Of a DNA stretch of 20,868 nucleotides, positions 1 to 7,362 are shown piece by piece. How positions within the stretch are numbered: position 1 is the first letter of the stretch; every line of letters starts with the position of its first letter. The notes beneath the pieces are model-generated. The model was not told the DNA's origin. It saw nothing but the letters and a program-made list of their open reading frames with translations, and did not search any database. Position numbers and translations under genes: made by a program. This stretch comes from a bacterium (GTDB lineage Bacteria; Spirochaetota; UBA4802; UBA5550): assembly GCA_024224995.1 (NCBI GenBank), contig JAAENB010000576.1, forward strand, positions 1 to 20,868. Reading direction: 5' to 3'.

Positions 1-288
1 AATTACTGCGGAAATGGACATTTTAAAAATCTTCCTCATATCCTGAAAGCACTCGTACATATGGCGGGGAGGATACACATGAACTCTCTTCCAATCGGGA
101 CCCTTTTCTTCATCACAGCGTTGATAGCGAATACGATAAAACATGGTAACGGGAATTTCTTTCTCAATCATAACGCGTTTCATAAGCAAAACGATCAAAC
201 GGGAACGGGATTTACCCAGCAGCCGGCAGGCGGCTTCAAGTTCAACCAATAGATCGCGGTCAATATTTATGGTAGTATCAATGTTCAT
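1..288 (-). CDS. Ribbon-helix-helix-like small protein, N-terminal part (runs off the window)
   Basis: An open frame starts at ATG 288-286 and is still open at base 1, giving 96 codons; the C-terminus lies outside the window. A GGAG ribosome binding site sits just upstream (complement of about 293-297). The N-terminus begins MNIDTTINIDRDLLVELEAA and continues with a helix ending GKSRSRLIVLLMKRV. That beta-strand followed by an amphipathic helix-turn-helix with a GKSRS turn is the pattern of ribbon-helix-helix (CopG/Arc-like) DNA-binding folds. A basic, aromatic second half follows (YRIRYQR, RHMYECFQDMRKIFKMS). I do not recognise a named gene. It is divergent from the hydrolase gene at 623 across a 330-base spacer. 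A DNA-binding role is inferred from the N-terminal pattern only; an antitoxin-like or element-associated protein is equally possible. Confidence 0.6.
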   Translation of the reverse strand, partial: MNIDTTINIDRDLLVELEAACRLLGKSRSRLIVLLMKRVMIEKEIPVTMFYRIRYQRCDEEKGPDWKRVHVYPPRHMYECFQDMRKIFKMSISAVI

Positions 289-622
289 AATTCACTCCGT
301 GTTTAAAGTTTGAGGTTTTAAAATTTGAAACTTTTTTTAAGCCCTTATTAATAGGACGAATGGGAAGGCTTTTTCATGAAAGGAAATGCGGATTTTTTTT
401 ATTTTTTTGAAAAAAAAAGCAAAAATCCGGAGAAATCAATAAAAAACGAGCTTTTACTCATAAAAAAAGATTGACCGGACGGTTTTTTCCTTGACGTTTC
501 AGACCTTTTGTCCTATAAATTATGGAATATTAAAAACTGTATCTTTTATATAGAGCGGGGGTGGGGGATCCTCGAGCTGTATAAACAATTATATACACAA
601 AAGTATTTGGAGGCAGACACGC
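289..622. other. Intergenic spacer between divergent genes
   Basis: This 330-base AT-rich stretch separates the partial gene (-) and the hydrolase gene (+). Homopolymeric A and T runs dominate 385-470. The only convincing signal is the plus-strand promoter at 491-519. A TTGGAGG ribosome binding site at about 607-613 lies 9-10 bases before ATG 623. I see no RNA gene and no long inverted repeat here, and I could not assign a promoter for the leftward gene. Confidence 0.5.
491..519 (+). promoter_or_regulatory. Sigma70-type promoter for the hydrolase gene
   Basis: TTGACG at 491-496 and TATAAA at 514-519 are separated by exactly 17 bases. Each box matches the consensus at five of six positions. 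Transcription would start near 526, leaving a leader of roughly 95 bases before ATG 623. Confidence 0.65.
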
Positions 623-2197
623 ATGAAAAAAAGAAAAAACTTCTCCTCGTTTTTATTAATAATTCTATTTATTCTAATTTTCGGCATAGCTTCTTTTGCC
701 GAAGACGGGCTCTATACCGCAGTAACCAGCGACGGAGTCACCTTAAAATTAAAGCGCTACCGGCCGGGTCCGGCATCGGCCTATAACGAAGGACGCCAGC
801 CTATTTTACTTTTTCCCGGGATAGGAGCGAATATCAACGAACTAAATTGCCATACTCCTGAGGAAAGAAAAGAGGATTATGCCGATATGACCCTGCCCGA
901 GCCAATCGCGGACTGGGCCGCAGGAGATATTCATATTCAGGAAGACCCAATGAAATACTATAACCTGACCCATTATCTCTGGTTAAAAGGCTATGATGTA
1001 TGGCTGGCCAATTACCGGGGGATAGGCCGCGGAGAATTTAAGAGCGATAAAGGAAGCAAGTATACAAACCTGGATATATGGATCATAATCGACGGAACCG
1101 CCTGTATCGACAGGGTTATAGAAATCACCGGTCAGTCCCCTGTTATAGGGGGCCATAGTACAGGCGGGCTAATGGCATATGCCTATCTCCAGGGAGTCTA
1201 TTTCACAGAGGAAGTGACCCTGGATGATACCTATATACCAAAAGTGGCATCCGATCCCGTACTGGCAGCGGAGCGGAACGGCAGCATCAAGGGATATATC
1301 GGAATTGATCCGGCCGGGGTACCACCCATGCCCGGAGTAATACACGATCTCCTGAATCTTTATACGCCCTGGCTTATACTGGGTACCCCCATGCACATGG
1401 ATCTCGATACCATCGTAGGAGATGTGCTGTCACCAATGCTCTCAACATCCGGGGTCATCTGCCTGGCAGATATGGTTTACGGCACCATGGGCAAACTGGA
1501 TGAATTGGGGCAGGATTATCCCTATTGGAATATAGCGGGAGCTTTTAACAACTTCGAAGTTGCAAATACCCATCCCTATGTAGAGGATTTTTATGCCCGG
1601 TACGCTTTATCCAGTATGTATTCCCGGGCTTTTTCCCAGTATTGCGACTGGACCTTTCGGGACTGCGCGCGGGAACACTGGAAGAACGGCGAGGAAAATA
1701 AATACCAGATCAAACCGCCGGCAGCAGACCGGGAAAATGGTGATATGTATTGTTATGATCTCAATATGTATAAAATGACGGTACCGGCAATTTGCATCTT
1801 TTCGGAAAATCCTTCATTGGTAGATACACAGAGAATGGTAAAGGATCTTATGGAAGGAAAGACCGCTCATGAGTATGATGAATGGTATGAGATCCCCAAT
1901 ACGGGCCATGTTGATGTGCCCGTGGGATATGACGCACCCAATGTGGTCTATCCCAGGATCGGGGCCTGGCTGGACAAAGTGTGTCCAATAAATTCCGGAA
2001 CCGGGGGAAATGGAACCGGTGATGATACGTGCGGTTCACCGCTTGAAGGCTGCGGCACAGCTGCGCAGGCATGGGGCGGCCATTCCGGGAACAGGCCGGT
2101 TTTACCGGGACTCATGAGTCTCCTGGTTATGATGATGATTCCTTTATCCATGATTTTTTTGAGGAAGCGTATTTTGAGAAAGAGTATAAAGAGATAA
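623..2197 (+). CDS. Secreted alpha/beta hydrolase (lipase-like) with C-terminal membrane anchor
   Basis: A 524-residue protein. The N-terminus is a signal peptide: basic MKKRK, a hydrophobic core at residues 9-22, and a likely cleavage after SFA at about 26. The alpha/beta hydrolase domain covers about 30-450. It shows a strand plus oxyanion region LLFPGIGAN (62-70), the nucleophile elbow GHSTG with Ser179, and a late TGH motif with His429 as the probable catalytic histidine. The order (lipase-like cap, YRGIGRGE after strand 4) resembles acid-lipase/esterase-like hydrolases; the substrate cannot be told. Residues about 458-490 form a Gly/Thr/Asn-rich linker with two cysteines. It is followed by a hydrophobic helix (493-513) and a basic tail RKRILRKSIKR, a tripartite layout like that of CTERM protein-sorting signals. 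The protein is therefore probably exported and held at, or processed at, a membrane. It has its own promoter at 491-519, so it is probably monocistronic. Confidence 0.85.
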   Translation: MKKRKNFSSFLLIILFILIFGIASFAEDGLYTAVTSDGVTLKLKRYRPGPASAYNEGRQPILLFPGIGANINELNCHTPEERKEDYADMTLPEPIADWAAGDIHIQEDPMKYYNLTHYLWLKGYDVWLANYRGIGRGEFKSDKGSKYTNLDIWIIIDGTACIDRVIEITGQSPVIGGHSTGGLMAYAYLQGVYFTEEVTLDDTYIPKVASDPVLAAERNGSIKGYIGIDPAGVPPMPGVIHDLLNLYTPWLILGTPMHMDLDTIVGDVLSPMLSTSGVICLADMVYGTMGKLDELGQDYPYWNIAGAFNNFEVANTHPYVEDFYARYALSSMYSRAFSQYCDWTFRDCAREHWKNGEENKYQIKPPAADRENGDMYCYDLNMYKMTVPAICIFSENPSLVDTQRMVKDLMEGKTAHEYDEWYEIPNTGHVDVPVGYDAPNVVYPRIGAWLDKVCPINSGTGGNGTGDDTCGSPLEGCGTAAQAWGGHSGNRPVLPGLMSLLVMMMIPLSMIFLRKRILRKSIKR

Positions 2198-2199
2198 AA

Positions 2200-2240
2200 G
2201 CGGTACGCGTTCCCCCGTTAGCCGGGGGAACAGTTACCGC
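2200..2240. terminator. Bidirectional terminator hairpin between convergent genes
   Basis: The inner stem is GTTCCCCCG (2209-2217) pairing with CGGGGGAAC (2223-2231) around a five-base loop. An outer stem GCGGTA (2200-2205) pairs with TACCGC (2235-2240) across a small internal loop. Read leftward the hairpin is followed by a TTTTA run, so it best serves the flavoprotein gene, whose stop codon is at 2242-2244. Read rightward a weaker TTATTTTT tract follows, which could also stop the hydrolase transcript ending at 2197. Confidence 0.7.
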
Positions 2241-2241
2241 G

Positions 2242-3435
2242 TTAAAAAATTATTTTTCGTTTTGGATATATATGACAGAGAACTCCGGCCATGGTTTCGG
2301 CAATGGCAGGTTTTTTTTGAGCTCGTTTCATGTAGAAATCAACAAGCCCGGGATGATTGAAAATGCCCTGAATCAGGTAACCGGCCATATATTCTTTCCA
2401 TTTTAACTCTTTTTTCCAGAGCTTCTCGTAGCAGGCAGCTGCGTTCCTGCCTTCTTTTACTTCCGCGATAATAGCCTGCGAAGCAAATTCACCGGTCCTG
2501 AGCGCGTAATAAATACCCTCGCCCGTAAGGGCGTCAATGAAACTGCCCGCGTCACCCGTAAGGAGAACATTGTTAACGGCGCGGCGGGAAGGGAATGAGC
2601 CATTTGTAAGAGGATAGCCCATCAAAGAGTCTTTAACCATTTTCGCGTTTTTAAGCTTTTCCCTGGTATAGGGATTTTCGTTAATAAACCGGTTAAAGAG
2701 ACCCTTAATTCCGGGAGAAGGAGTATACCGGTTATATATTATTACTCCCACGTTAGCTCTCCCCCCCTTGACGGGAAAGACCCATCCGTAACCCGGAAGT
2801 ACATATTTATCGAAGTGGAGGTTGATGCTGGTGTCGAGCCCCGTAACATTTTCAAAGTAGGCCCTAACGGAAAAAGCCCGGTACTTTGGGATATTATTAT
2901 ACAGGGAAAGGTTCCGGGCAATGGGGGAATAGGCACCGTCAGCGGCAATAATATATTTCCCGTAATACTCTGTTTTTTTGTTGCCCTGCTTAACGGAAAC
3001 TCCAATGGGCTTATTATTGTTGTCAAAGACGAGCCCTTTAACCGTACTGCTGTCCATAAATTCGACACCCGGAAGATTGGCAATAGTATCAACCATAAGA
3101 GCATCAAATTCCTTACGGGGAAATATAATACCGTAATCACGGCTCCCGTCGATGCTGGGGAATTTGCTTCTTGCCAGGTGCCCGGCCGGAGAGCTGATAT
3201 TCAGATAGTTTACTTTTGTATTTCCGCATGCTTCTACTTTTTCAAGCATTCCCATTCGATCAATTACATCCAGGGCGGCAGGGGCTACACCATCACCGCA
3301 TATTTTTTCCCTGGGAAATGTTGCTTTATCGAGAAGAAGAACACGGAGTCCCGCCTGTGTCAGGAAGAACGCTGAAGCGCAGCCTGCGGGCCCGGCACCG
3401 GAAATTATTACATCGTATTTTTTTTTATCATTCAT
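2242..3435 (-). CDS. Geranylgeranyl reductase family FAD-dependent oxidoreductase
   Basis: A 397-residue flavoprotein of the geranylgeranyl/prenyl reductase family (p-hydroxybenzoate hydroxylase fold). The Rossmann FAD motif GAGPAG lies at residues 13-18 (ISGAGPAGCASA). The family signature KICGDG is at 44-49, an IAADGAYS strand at 163-170, and YGWVFP at 216-221. The second FAD-binding motif is TGDAGSF (293-299), followed by GEGIYYALRTGE. Characterised members reduce isoprenoid double bonds in chlorophyll phytyl chains, archaeal lipids or menaquinone side chains; halogenase-like or hydroxylase relatives also exist. It begins 21 bases after the stop of the terpene synthase-like gene and has an AAGGA site eight bases before its ATG, so the two are almost certainly co-transcribed. 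That pairing suggests it saturates a prenyl diphosphate or the terpene product. The family assignment is firm; the substrate is inferred. Confidence 0.9.
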   Translation of the reverse strand: MNDKKKYDVIISGAGPAGCASAFFLTQAGLRVLLLDKATFPREKICGDGVAPAALDVIDRMGMLEKVEACGNTKVNYLNISSPAGHLARSKFPSIDGSRDYGIIFPRKEFDALMVDTIANLPGVEFMDSSTVKGLVFDNNNKPIGVSVKQGNKKTEYYGKYIIAADGAYSPIARNLSLYNNIPKYRAFSVRAYFENVTGLDTSINLHFDKYVLPGYGWVFPVKGGRANVGVIIYNRYTPSPGIKGLFNRFINENPYTREKLKNAKMVKDSLMGYPLTNGSFPSRRAVNNVLLTGDAGSFIDALTGEGIYYALRTGEFASQAIIAEVKEGRNAAACYEKLWKKELKWKEYMAGYLIQGIFNHPGLVDFYMKRAQKKPAIAETMAGVLCHIYPKRKIIF

Positions 3436-3456
3436 TTTATTTTTCCTTATATTTTG

Positions 3457-4398
3457 TCAAAGAATATTTTTAGACTTTTTAAACAATTCCTGTAATTTTT
3501 CCAGTCCATCCATATAGGCTTCAATGTCAACTGATTTGCAATATTTAGAATATTCGGCTATTTTTGTTTTTCGGCTTTTCCAATCCAGGGTCAATTCATT
3601 GATAATATCGGATTTTAATATTATATCAATTAATTCATCTGTTTTATCATTATATTTACCACTAAAGAGTTCTTTATAATCCAGTATTTTTTTTTCAATA
3701 GCCAGGGTGAATATGCTGGAATCAAAATCTCCCTGGCTTGCTTCCCGTTCCCATGTTGCCATGTCATTATCTATTCGGCACATATATTGAGCTTCCCAGA
3801 GTATTTTCCTTAGAATACTCAGGTCATCCATGTTAAAATTATCGGAGCACATCAGGTTAACAGTAGCAAAGATCATACAGTTTACATTATGTGAGATATA
3901 TAATTCATGCTCATTGATATTTATCAATTGGGGATATTCATGGATGAGGAGTGAATACCTGATACAATTTAAAAATTGTACAATATCAAAATGCAAAATA
4001 TCCGCGAAATCGTTATACCGGGGAAAGCTTTTTACGTAATTATTAAAGGCTTCCCACGTTTCGAGATAGGTTGTAAACCATTCCCTGTCTTCGGGCTTGA
4101 TTTTAGCCAGGTCGTCATCATTTTTGTTTAATGCATTGGCGAGCATTATATTTGTTAAGGATTTATCCTTTTTTGTATCGATTATATCATCAATATAGAC
4201 ATCCCACATAATAAAAAGATGATTCGCGTTTATCGTTTTCATTTTTAATTCCGGGTTCACGCAGGGAAGCGTGACATAACTAAGGCCACGATGCATAAAA
4301 ACTTCCAGCCCTTCACGGTTCCTGAAACCTCCAAGGGCTTTATATTTATCAATTGCGGTAATAACTCTTTGATCCAGGGAAACTTTTGTTTTGCTCAT
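3457..4398 (-). CDS. Class I terpene synthase-like protein
   Basis: A 313-residue all-helical protein with both metal-binding motifs of class I terpene synthases. The aspartate-rich DDIID is at residues 70-74 within FIMWDVYIDDIIDT. The NSE-type motif is NDMATWERE at 211-219, with N211, T215 and E219 in the expected spacing. Length and motif positions fit bacterial mono-domain cyclases, which ionise a prenyl diphosphate with three Mg ions and cyclise the cation. Oddly, no Arg or Lys occurs between residues 149 and 196, where the diphosphate-sensing arginine (about 46 residues before the NSE motif) is expected; His170/Asn171 occupy the equivalent YISHN stretch. The gene is visibly more AT-rich than its neighbours: two sampled 60-base lines have 21 G/C each, against 29 in a sampled line of the flavoprotein. 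It is first in a two-gene operon. Substrate chain length and product are unknown, and a catalytically altered relative is possible. Confidence 0.75.
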   Translation of the reverse strand: MSKTKVSLDQRVITAIDKYKALGGFRNREGLEVFMHRGLSYVTLPCVNPELKMKTINANHLFIMWDVYIDDIIDTKKDKSLTNIMLANALNKNDDDLAKIKPEDREWFTTYLETWEAFNNYVKSFPRYNDFADILHFDIVQFLNCIRYSLLIHEYPQLININEHELYISHNVNCMIFATVNLMCSDNFNMDDLSILRKILWEAQYMCRIDNDMATWEREASQGDFDSSIFTLAIEKKILDYKELFSGKYNDKTDELIDIILKSDIINELTLDWKSRKTKIAEYSKYCKSVDIEAYMDGLEKLQELFKKSKNIL

Positions 4399-4442
4399 AA
4401 TTTTTTTTTCCTTGTAGAGAGATTATTTTAAGAATTAAACAT

Positions 4443-4471
4443 TTTATATCGTTTATGTCTATAAAAAGCAA
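4443..4471 (-). promoter_or_regulatory. Promoter of the terpene synthase/prenyl reductase operon
   Basis: On the minus strand, TTGCTT (complement of 4466-4471) and TATAAA (complement of 4443-4448) are separated by exactly 17 bases. Transcription would begin near 4436 and run into the synthase start at 4398. An AAGGA site at 4409-4413 lies about ten bases before that ATG. The surrounding 160 bases are very AT-rich. Confidence 0.55.
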
Positions 4472-4556
4472 AGTTTTTTTATGTTTAAAAGCGATAAATT
4501 GGAATAAAGAGTTATAAATAACGGGCAAAATAGCGATAAAATAAATAAGGCATGGT

Positions 4557-5237
4557 ATGGTCATGCAAAGAAGACTTGAAGAGTGTGTGATGAAACTATT
4601 TAACTTAAATGAAAAGAAAAAAACAAGCTTGAGAAAGAAGATGATATTCTATTTCCTGCTTATTGCAATAGCAAATGTTTTTGTTGCCGGAGAATTTGTC
4701 TGGGAGATTAAAAGCAAGGGGTACCGGGACGCGGTAGTGAGCGAAGTAAACCAGATAAAAGAAGGGAAAGCAGCGCCCGAGCATATCTATGTAATTCTCG
4801 ACAACCTGGCACAAAAATTCGTAATAATGATCTTTATTCTCATAATCGTATCGGCAGTAGTACTGTTCCTGTTTGTTATTCAAATAGCGTCTCCGATCCA
4901 GTATATGATTAACCAGGCCAAAAAAATGTCCGAAGGGGATTTGAGTATCCGGGTGGAAATAAAGTCCAAGGATGAGATGGCGGTTCTGGGCAAGGTTATC
5001 AACGACCTGTCCATAAACCTGCAGGAAGTGGTGGCGCAGCTGGAACGGATGGTTTTTAACCTGGAAAGAGCTGTGATACTGCACCGGAGCAATTTAAAGC
5101 AATTCCCAAATATCCGGTCCTATTTTGATGAAGAGTCAGAAATGCTGGAGACCATATTGAAGGAATTCAGGCTGCTGAAGGATGCCTATATACTGTTTAC
5201 AATAGACAGCCTCATGAAGAATGTTAGTGACGAGTAA
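4557..5237 (+). CDS. HAMP-domain membrane protein without a recognisable output domain
   Basis: A 226-residue two-helix membrane protein. Transmembrane helix 1 is at about 29-46 and helix 2 at about 88-110. Between them lies only about 40 residues of extracytoplasmic sequence, too short for a typical sensor domain. A HAMP linker follows at about 107-160, with SPIQYMINQAKKMSEGDLS and the conserved KSKDEMAVLGKVIND segment. Residues about 160-226 are helical and charged, and no kinase, cyclase or methyl-accepting domain is present. ATG 4557 has AAGG six bases upstream. An alternative ATG at 4590 (MKLFNLNEKKK) places the basic segment directly at the N-terminus and is equally plausible. The gene ends eight bases before the TauE/SafE-type permease gene, so the two are probably co-translated and functionally linked. 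The role is unknown; it may be a signalling adaptor or a permease regulator. Confidence 0.8.
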   Translation: MVMQRRLEECVMKLFNLNEKKKTSLRKKMIFYFLLIAIANVFVAGEFVWEIKSKGYRDAVVSEVNQIKEGKAAPEHIYVILDNLAQKFVIMIFILIIVSAVVLFLFVIQIASPIQYMINQAKKMSEGDLSIRVEIKSKDEMAVLGKVINDLSINLQEVVAQLERMVFNLERAVILHRSNLKQFPNIRSYFDEESEMLETILKEFRLLKDAYILFTIDSLMKNVSDE

Positions 5238-5245
5238 GAAAATAT

Positions 5246-6022
5246 ATGGAACACTGGACATTAATACCAATCGGCGCCTGCATCGCTACATTTGCCTCAC
5301 TTATCGGGATAGGGGGAGGCCTGCTCTGGGCACCTTACCTGATACTGGTGGAAGGAATGCAGCCTCAAGAAGCCGTAATATTTTCATTTATGATACAGTT
5401 TGTGGGAATGGGCTCCGCAACCTTTACAAATATACGAAATAAAACAATATACTGGAAATTGGCAGTACGGCTCCTGCCTTTTATTGCTATTGGGCTTATT
5501 CTGGGAGCGGTTATAAACCAGGTAATAACTACAGAACCGCAATACCTGGAAATGGGATTGGGGGTAGTCAGTATTATTGTGTCTCTCTTTTTCGCGTTCC
5601 AGACCGAACGCTACGATATGCACATGACCGAAGACAGGGAAATCAAGCCCCCCCTATGGCTGCAGGGCCAGAGCTCTTTATTCGGGACAATATCCGGTAT
5701 TTTTTCTATCGGCATAGGTGATTTTTTAATCCCCGTAATGCGGAGTAAGCTAAAGATACCAATGCCCAACGCAGTGGGAACAAGTCTTTTTTTGAATTTT
5801 GCCCTGGCTTTTATGGGAGCGATTTTTCATTTTGTATTAAGTTCACATACATTTTCCGCAGGCAGAATGGAATTGTTGATATTCAGCTGGGTAGGGGTCA
5901 TTATTGGAGGCCAGATCGGGCCGAAACTATCAACAATAATAGGGGATAACAGGCTAAAAGAAATGTTCGTTTTCGCACTGTTATTAATCGGAATTCATTT
6001 AATATATCACTCCATGCGGTAA
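5246..6022 (+). CDS. TauE/SafE (sulfite exporter-like) family membrane permease
   Basis: A 258-residue polytopic membrane protein. The N-terminal glycine-rich IGIGGGLLWAP motif at about residues 20-30, within the first helices, is the signature of the TauE/SafE (DUF81) family. A second half-repeat contains GIFSIGIGDFLIPVM, giving the internal two-repeat layout usual for the family. About seven to eight hydrophobic segments are visible, and the length matches the typical 250-270 residues. Characterised members move small anions such as sulfite, sulfoacetate or thiosulfate across the cytoplasmic membrane; the substrate here cannot be read. It lies eight bases after the HAMP protein gene with only a weak ribosome binding site of its own, which favours translational coupling. 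No sulfur-metabolism gene is nearby. Confidence 0.87.
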   Translation: MEHWTLIPIGACIATFASLIGIGGGLLWAPYLILVEGMQPQEAVIFSFMIQFVGMGSATFTNIRNKTIYWKLAVRLLPFIAIGLILGAVINQVITTEPQYLEMGLGVVSIIVSLFFAFQTERYDMHMTEDREIKPPLWLQGQSSLFGTISGIFSIGIGDFLIPVMRSKLKIPMPNAVGTSLFLNFALAFMGAIFHFVLSSHTFSAGRMELLIFSWVGVIIGGQIGPKLSTIIGDNRLKEMFVFALLLIGIHLIYHSMR

Positions 6023-6088
6023 CACCTCATTATTAACACTATATATGAGCATAATATGTCGGTTTGTTCAATATAATTCAATCAAAAC

Positions 6089-6117
6089 TTGACTTTGCAG
6101 GGAAATCTTAGTATTTT
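6089..6117 (+). promoter_or_regulatory. Candidate promoter upstream of the kinase gene
   Basis: TTGACT (6089-6094) and TATTTT (6112-6117) are separated by 17 bases. The -35 box is good and the -10 box mediocre. If used, the long palindrome at 6139-6225 would lie inside the 5' untranslated region of the kinase/activase transcript. Confidence 0.4.
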
Positions 6118-6138
6118 AGTATTCAATAAACGGGGGAC

Positions 6139-6225
6139 GCGGCGCTCCCGCGCCGCAAAGGAGAGGGGGGTTAAGGGGGCGGAGCCCCCTTAACCCCCCT
6201 CTCCTTTGCGCAGCGGAAGCTGCGC
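6139..6225. repeat. Long perfect palindrome flanked by two small hairpins
   Basis: The central arms are 6154-6180 and 6184-6210: 27 bases each, perfectly complementary, around a GGA loop. They contain GGAGAGGGGGG and TTAAGGGGGC. On the left, GCGGCGC (6139-6145) pairs with GCGCCGC (6150-6156). On the right, GCGCAGC (6208-6214) pairs with GCTGCGC (6219-6225) around GGAA. The side hairpins share a few bases with the central stem, so the structure is three-pronged and alternative pairings compete. It lies in the 305-base spacer between the permease gene and the kinase gene, which otherwise holds only a candidate promoter. It may terminate the upstream operon, or be a REP-like mobile or repeated element. 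Confidence 0.85.
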
Positions 6226-6327
6226 TTAAAATTACGATAATATTACATAGAATTTACTGGACAAATTTACTATAGATCATTCACTTGGGACTAATTTCCC
6301 TGAACATAAATTGGATATTGGAGAACA

Positions 6328-7320
6328 ATGATGAGTATACAGCTAAATGAAAACGCGGAATATGATGTTGTAGGAATTGGATCGGCATTGCTCGATTTTA
6401 TAATAGAAGTGGAGGATTCGGTACTCAAGGAGCTGGGTTTGAATAAAGGCGAGATGCATCTGATTGATGCCGAAAGAAGCAAAGAGATCCTTGATTATTT
6501 GAAGAGTTTTCCCATGATCGTATCACCGGGAGGAAGTTCGGCAAATACCCTGGCAGGTATTTCCAACCTGGGCGGTAAGGGAATTTTCCTGGGAAAAGTC
6601 GGAAATGACAATCACGGAGATATTTATATACGGGAAACGGAAAAAGCCGGAGTAAAGACAGTCATTGGGAAAGATGAAAGCGCGTCAGGACACGCCATCA
6701 CCTTTATTACTCCTGACTCGGAAAGGACATTCGCCACTCACCTGGGAGCGGCATTAACATTTAACGAGAGTGACGTTTCGGAAGAAGCAATAAAAGGCAG
6801 TAAGATATTACACCTGGAAGGGTATCTTTTTGAGCCGCCGGTACTGAACCAGGCATGCATGAAAGCAATGAAGATAGCCCATGAGAAGGGATTACTAATC
6901 TCCATAGATCTTTCCGACCCAGGCCTTATTGGCCGGATATCCGGAACCTTTAAAGAAGTGGTCCGGGATTACGCGGATATAATTTTCGTCAATGAAGAAG
7001 AAGCAAAGGCGTTTACCGGGAAGGAAGAAGAGAATGCCCTGGATGAGCTGGCAGCACAATGCACCGTGGCAGTGGTAAAACTTGGGTCCCACGGCAGTCT
7101 TATTAAAACCGAAGGAGAAACAACCAGGATTCCCATTTATGAAACAAATGTAGTAAATACAAACGGAGCCGGAGACATGTATGCCTCAGGTGTACTCTAC
7201 GGTCTGGCATCAGGATTCCCCATAGAAAAATGCGGAAAACTGGGAAGCTACGCGTCATCACTGGTCGTAGGCCAGGTAGAAGCACGGCTGTCCGAAAAAG
7301 TCGATATAAATAAAATATAA
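6328..7320 (+). CDS. PfkB-family carbohydrate/nucleoside kinase
   Basis: A 330-residue kinase of the PfkB (ribokinase) superfamily. The N-terminal substrate-binding part has YDVVGIGSALLDF (12-24) and the glycine-rich SPGGSSANTL (66-75). The C-terminal signature NTNGAGDMYASG (277-288) contains the anion hole GAGD, with Asp283 as the catalytic base. The NTNGAGD form, rather than DTTGAGD, and the overall pattern resemble adenosine-kinase-like members, which phosphorylate a sugar or nucleoside hydroxyl with ATP. The exact substrate is not decided by sequence alone. GGAG at 6320-6323 lies four bases before ATG 6328 and seven before the second ATG at 6331, so translation may really start at 6331. 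The activase gene begins 42 bases downstream on the same strand, and the two probably share a transcript. Confidence 0.88.
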   Translation: MMSIQLNENAEYDVVGIGSALLDFIIEVEDSVLKELGLNKGEMHLIDAERSKEILDYLKSFPMIVSPGGSSANTLAGISNLGGKGIFLGKVGNDNHGDIYIRETEKAGVKTVIGKDESASGHAITFITPDSERTFATHLGAALTFNESDVSEEAIKGSKILHLEGYLFEPPVLNQACMKAMKIAHEKGLLISIDLSDPGLIGRISGTFKEVVRDYADIIFVNEEEAKAFTGKEEENALDELAAQCTVAVVKLGSHGSLIKTEGETTRIPIYETNVVNTNGAGDMYASGVLYGLASGFPIEKCGKLGSYASSLVVGQVEARLSEKVDINKI

Positions 7321-7362
7321 CAAAATGGACCGGTACCGGCCAACGCACAGGAAGTACAATAA

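Noticed and set aside
61..252. A 63-codon plus-strand frame at the window start
   Set aside because: It is the mirror of the leftward gene at 1-288, which has a proper ribosome binding site and a ribbon-helix-helix-like N-terminus.
473..490. Small ACCG/CGGT hairpin followed by T6, resembling a terminator
   Set aside because: The stem is only four base pairs and no plus-strand gene ends just before it.
2071..2406. A 111-codon plus-strand frame across the end of the hydrolase and into the next gene
   Set aside because: It crosses the terminator hairpin and runs antisense to the flavoprotein; nothing supports expression.
2815..3375. A 186-codon open frame on the plus strand
   Set aside because: It lies wholly antisense to the flavoprotein gene, which has clear FAD motifs; its translation shows no domain and it has no promoter.
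4349..4564. A 71-codon minus-strand frame upstream of the terpene synthase
   Set aside because: It overlaps the operon promoter and the synthase start in another frame and has no ribosome binding site; the hydrophobicity comes from AT-rich sequence.
4605..5084. A 159-codon minus-strand open frame
   Set aside because: It mirrors the HAMP protein gene; the plus-strand frame has membrane helices and HAMP motifs, while this one has no ribosome binding site or domain.
6139..6225. Possible CRISPR or insertion-sequence end
   Set aside because: There is only one palindrome, no spaced direct repeats and no transposase gene in the window.
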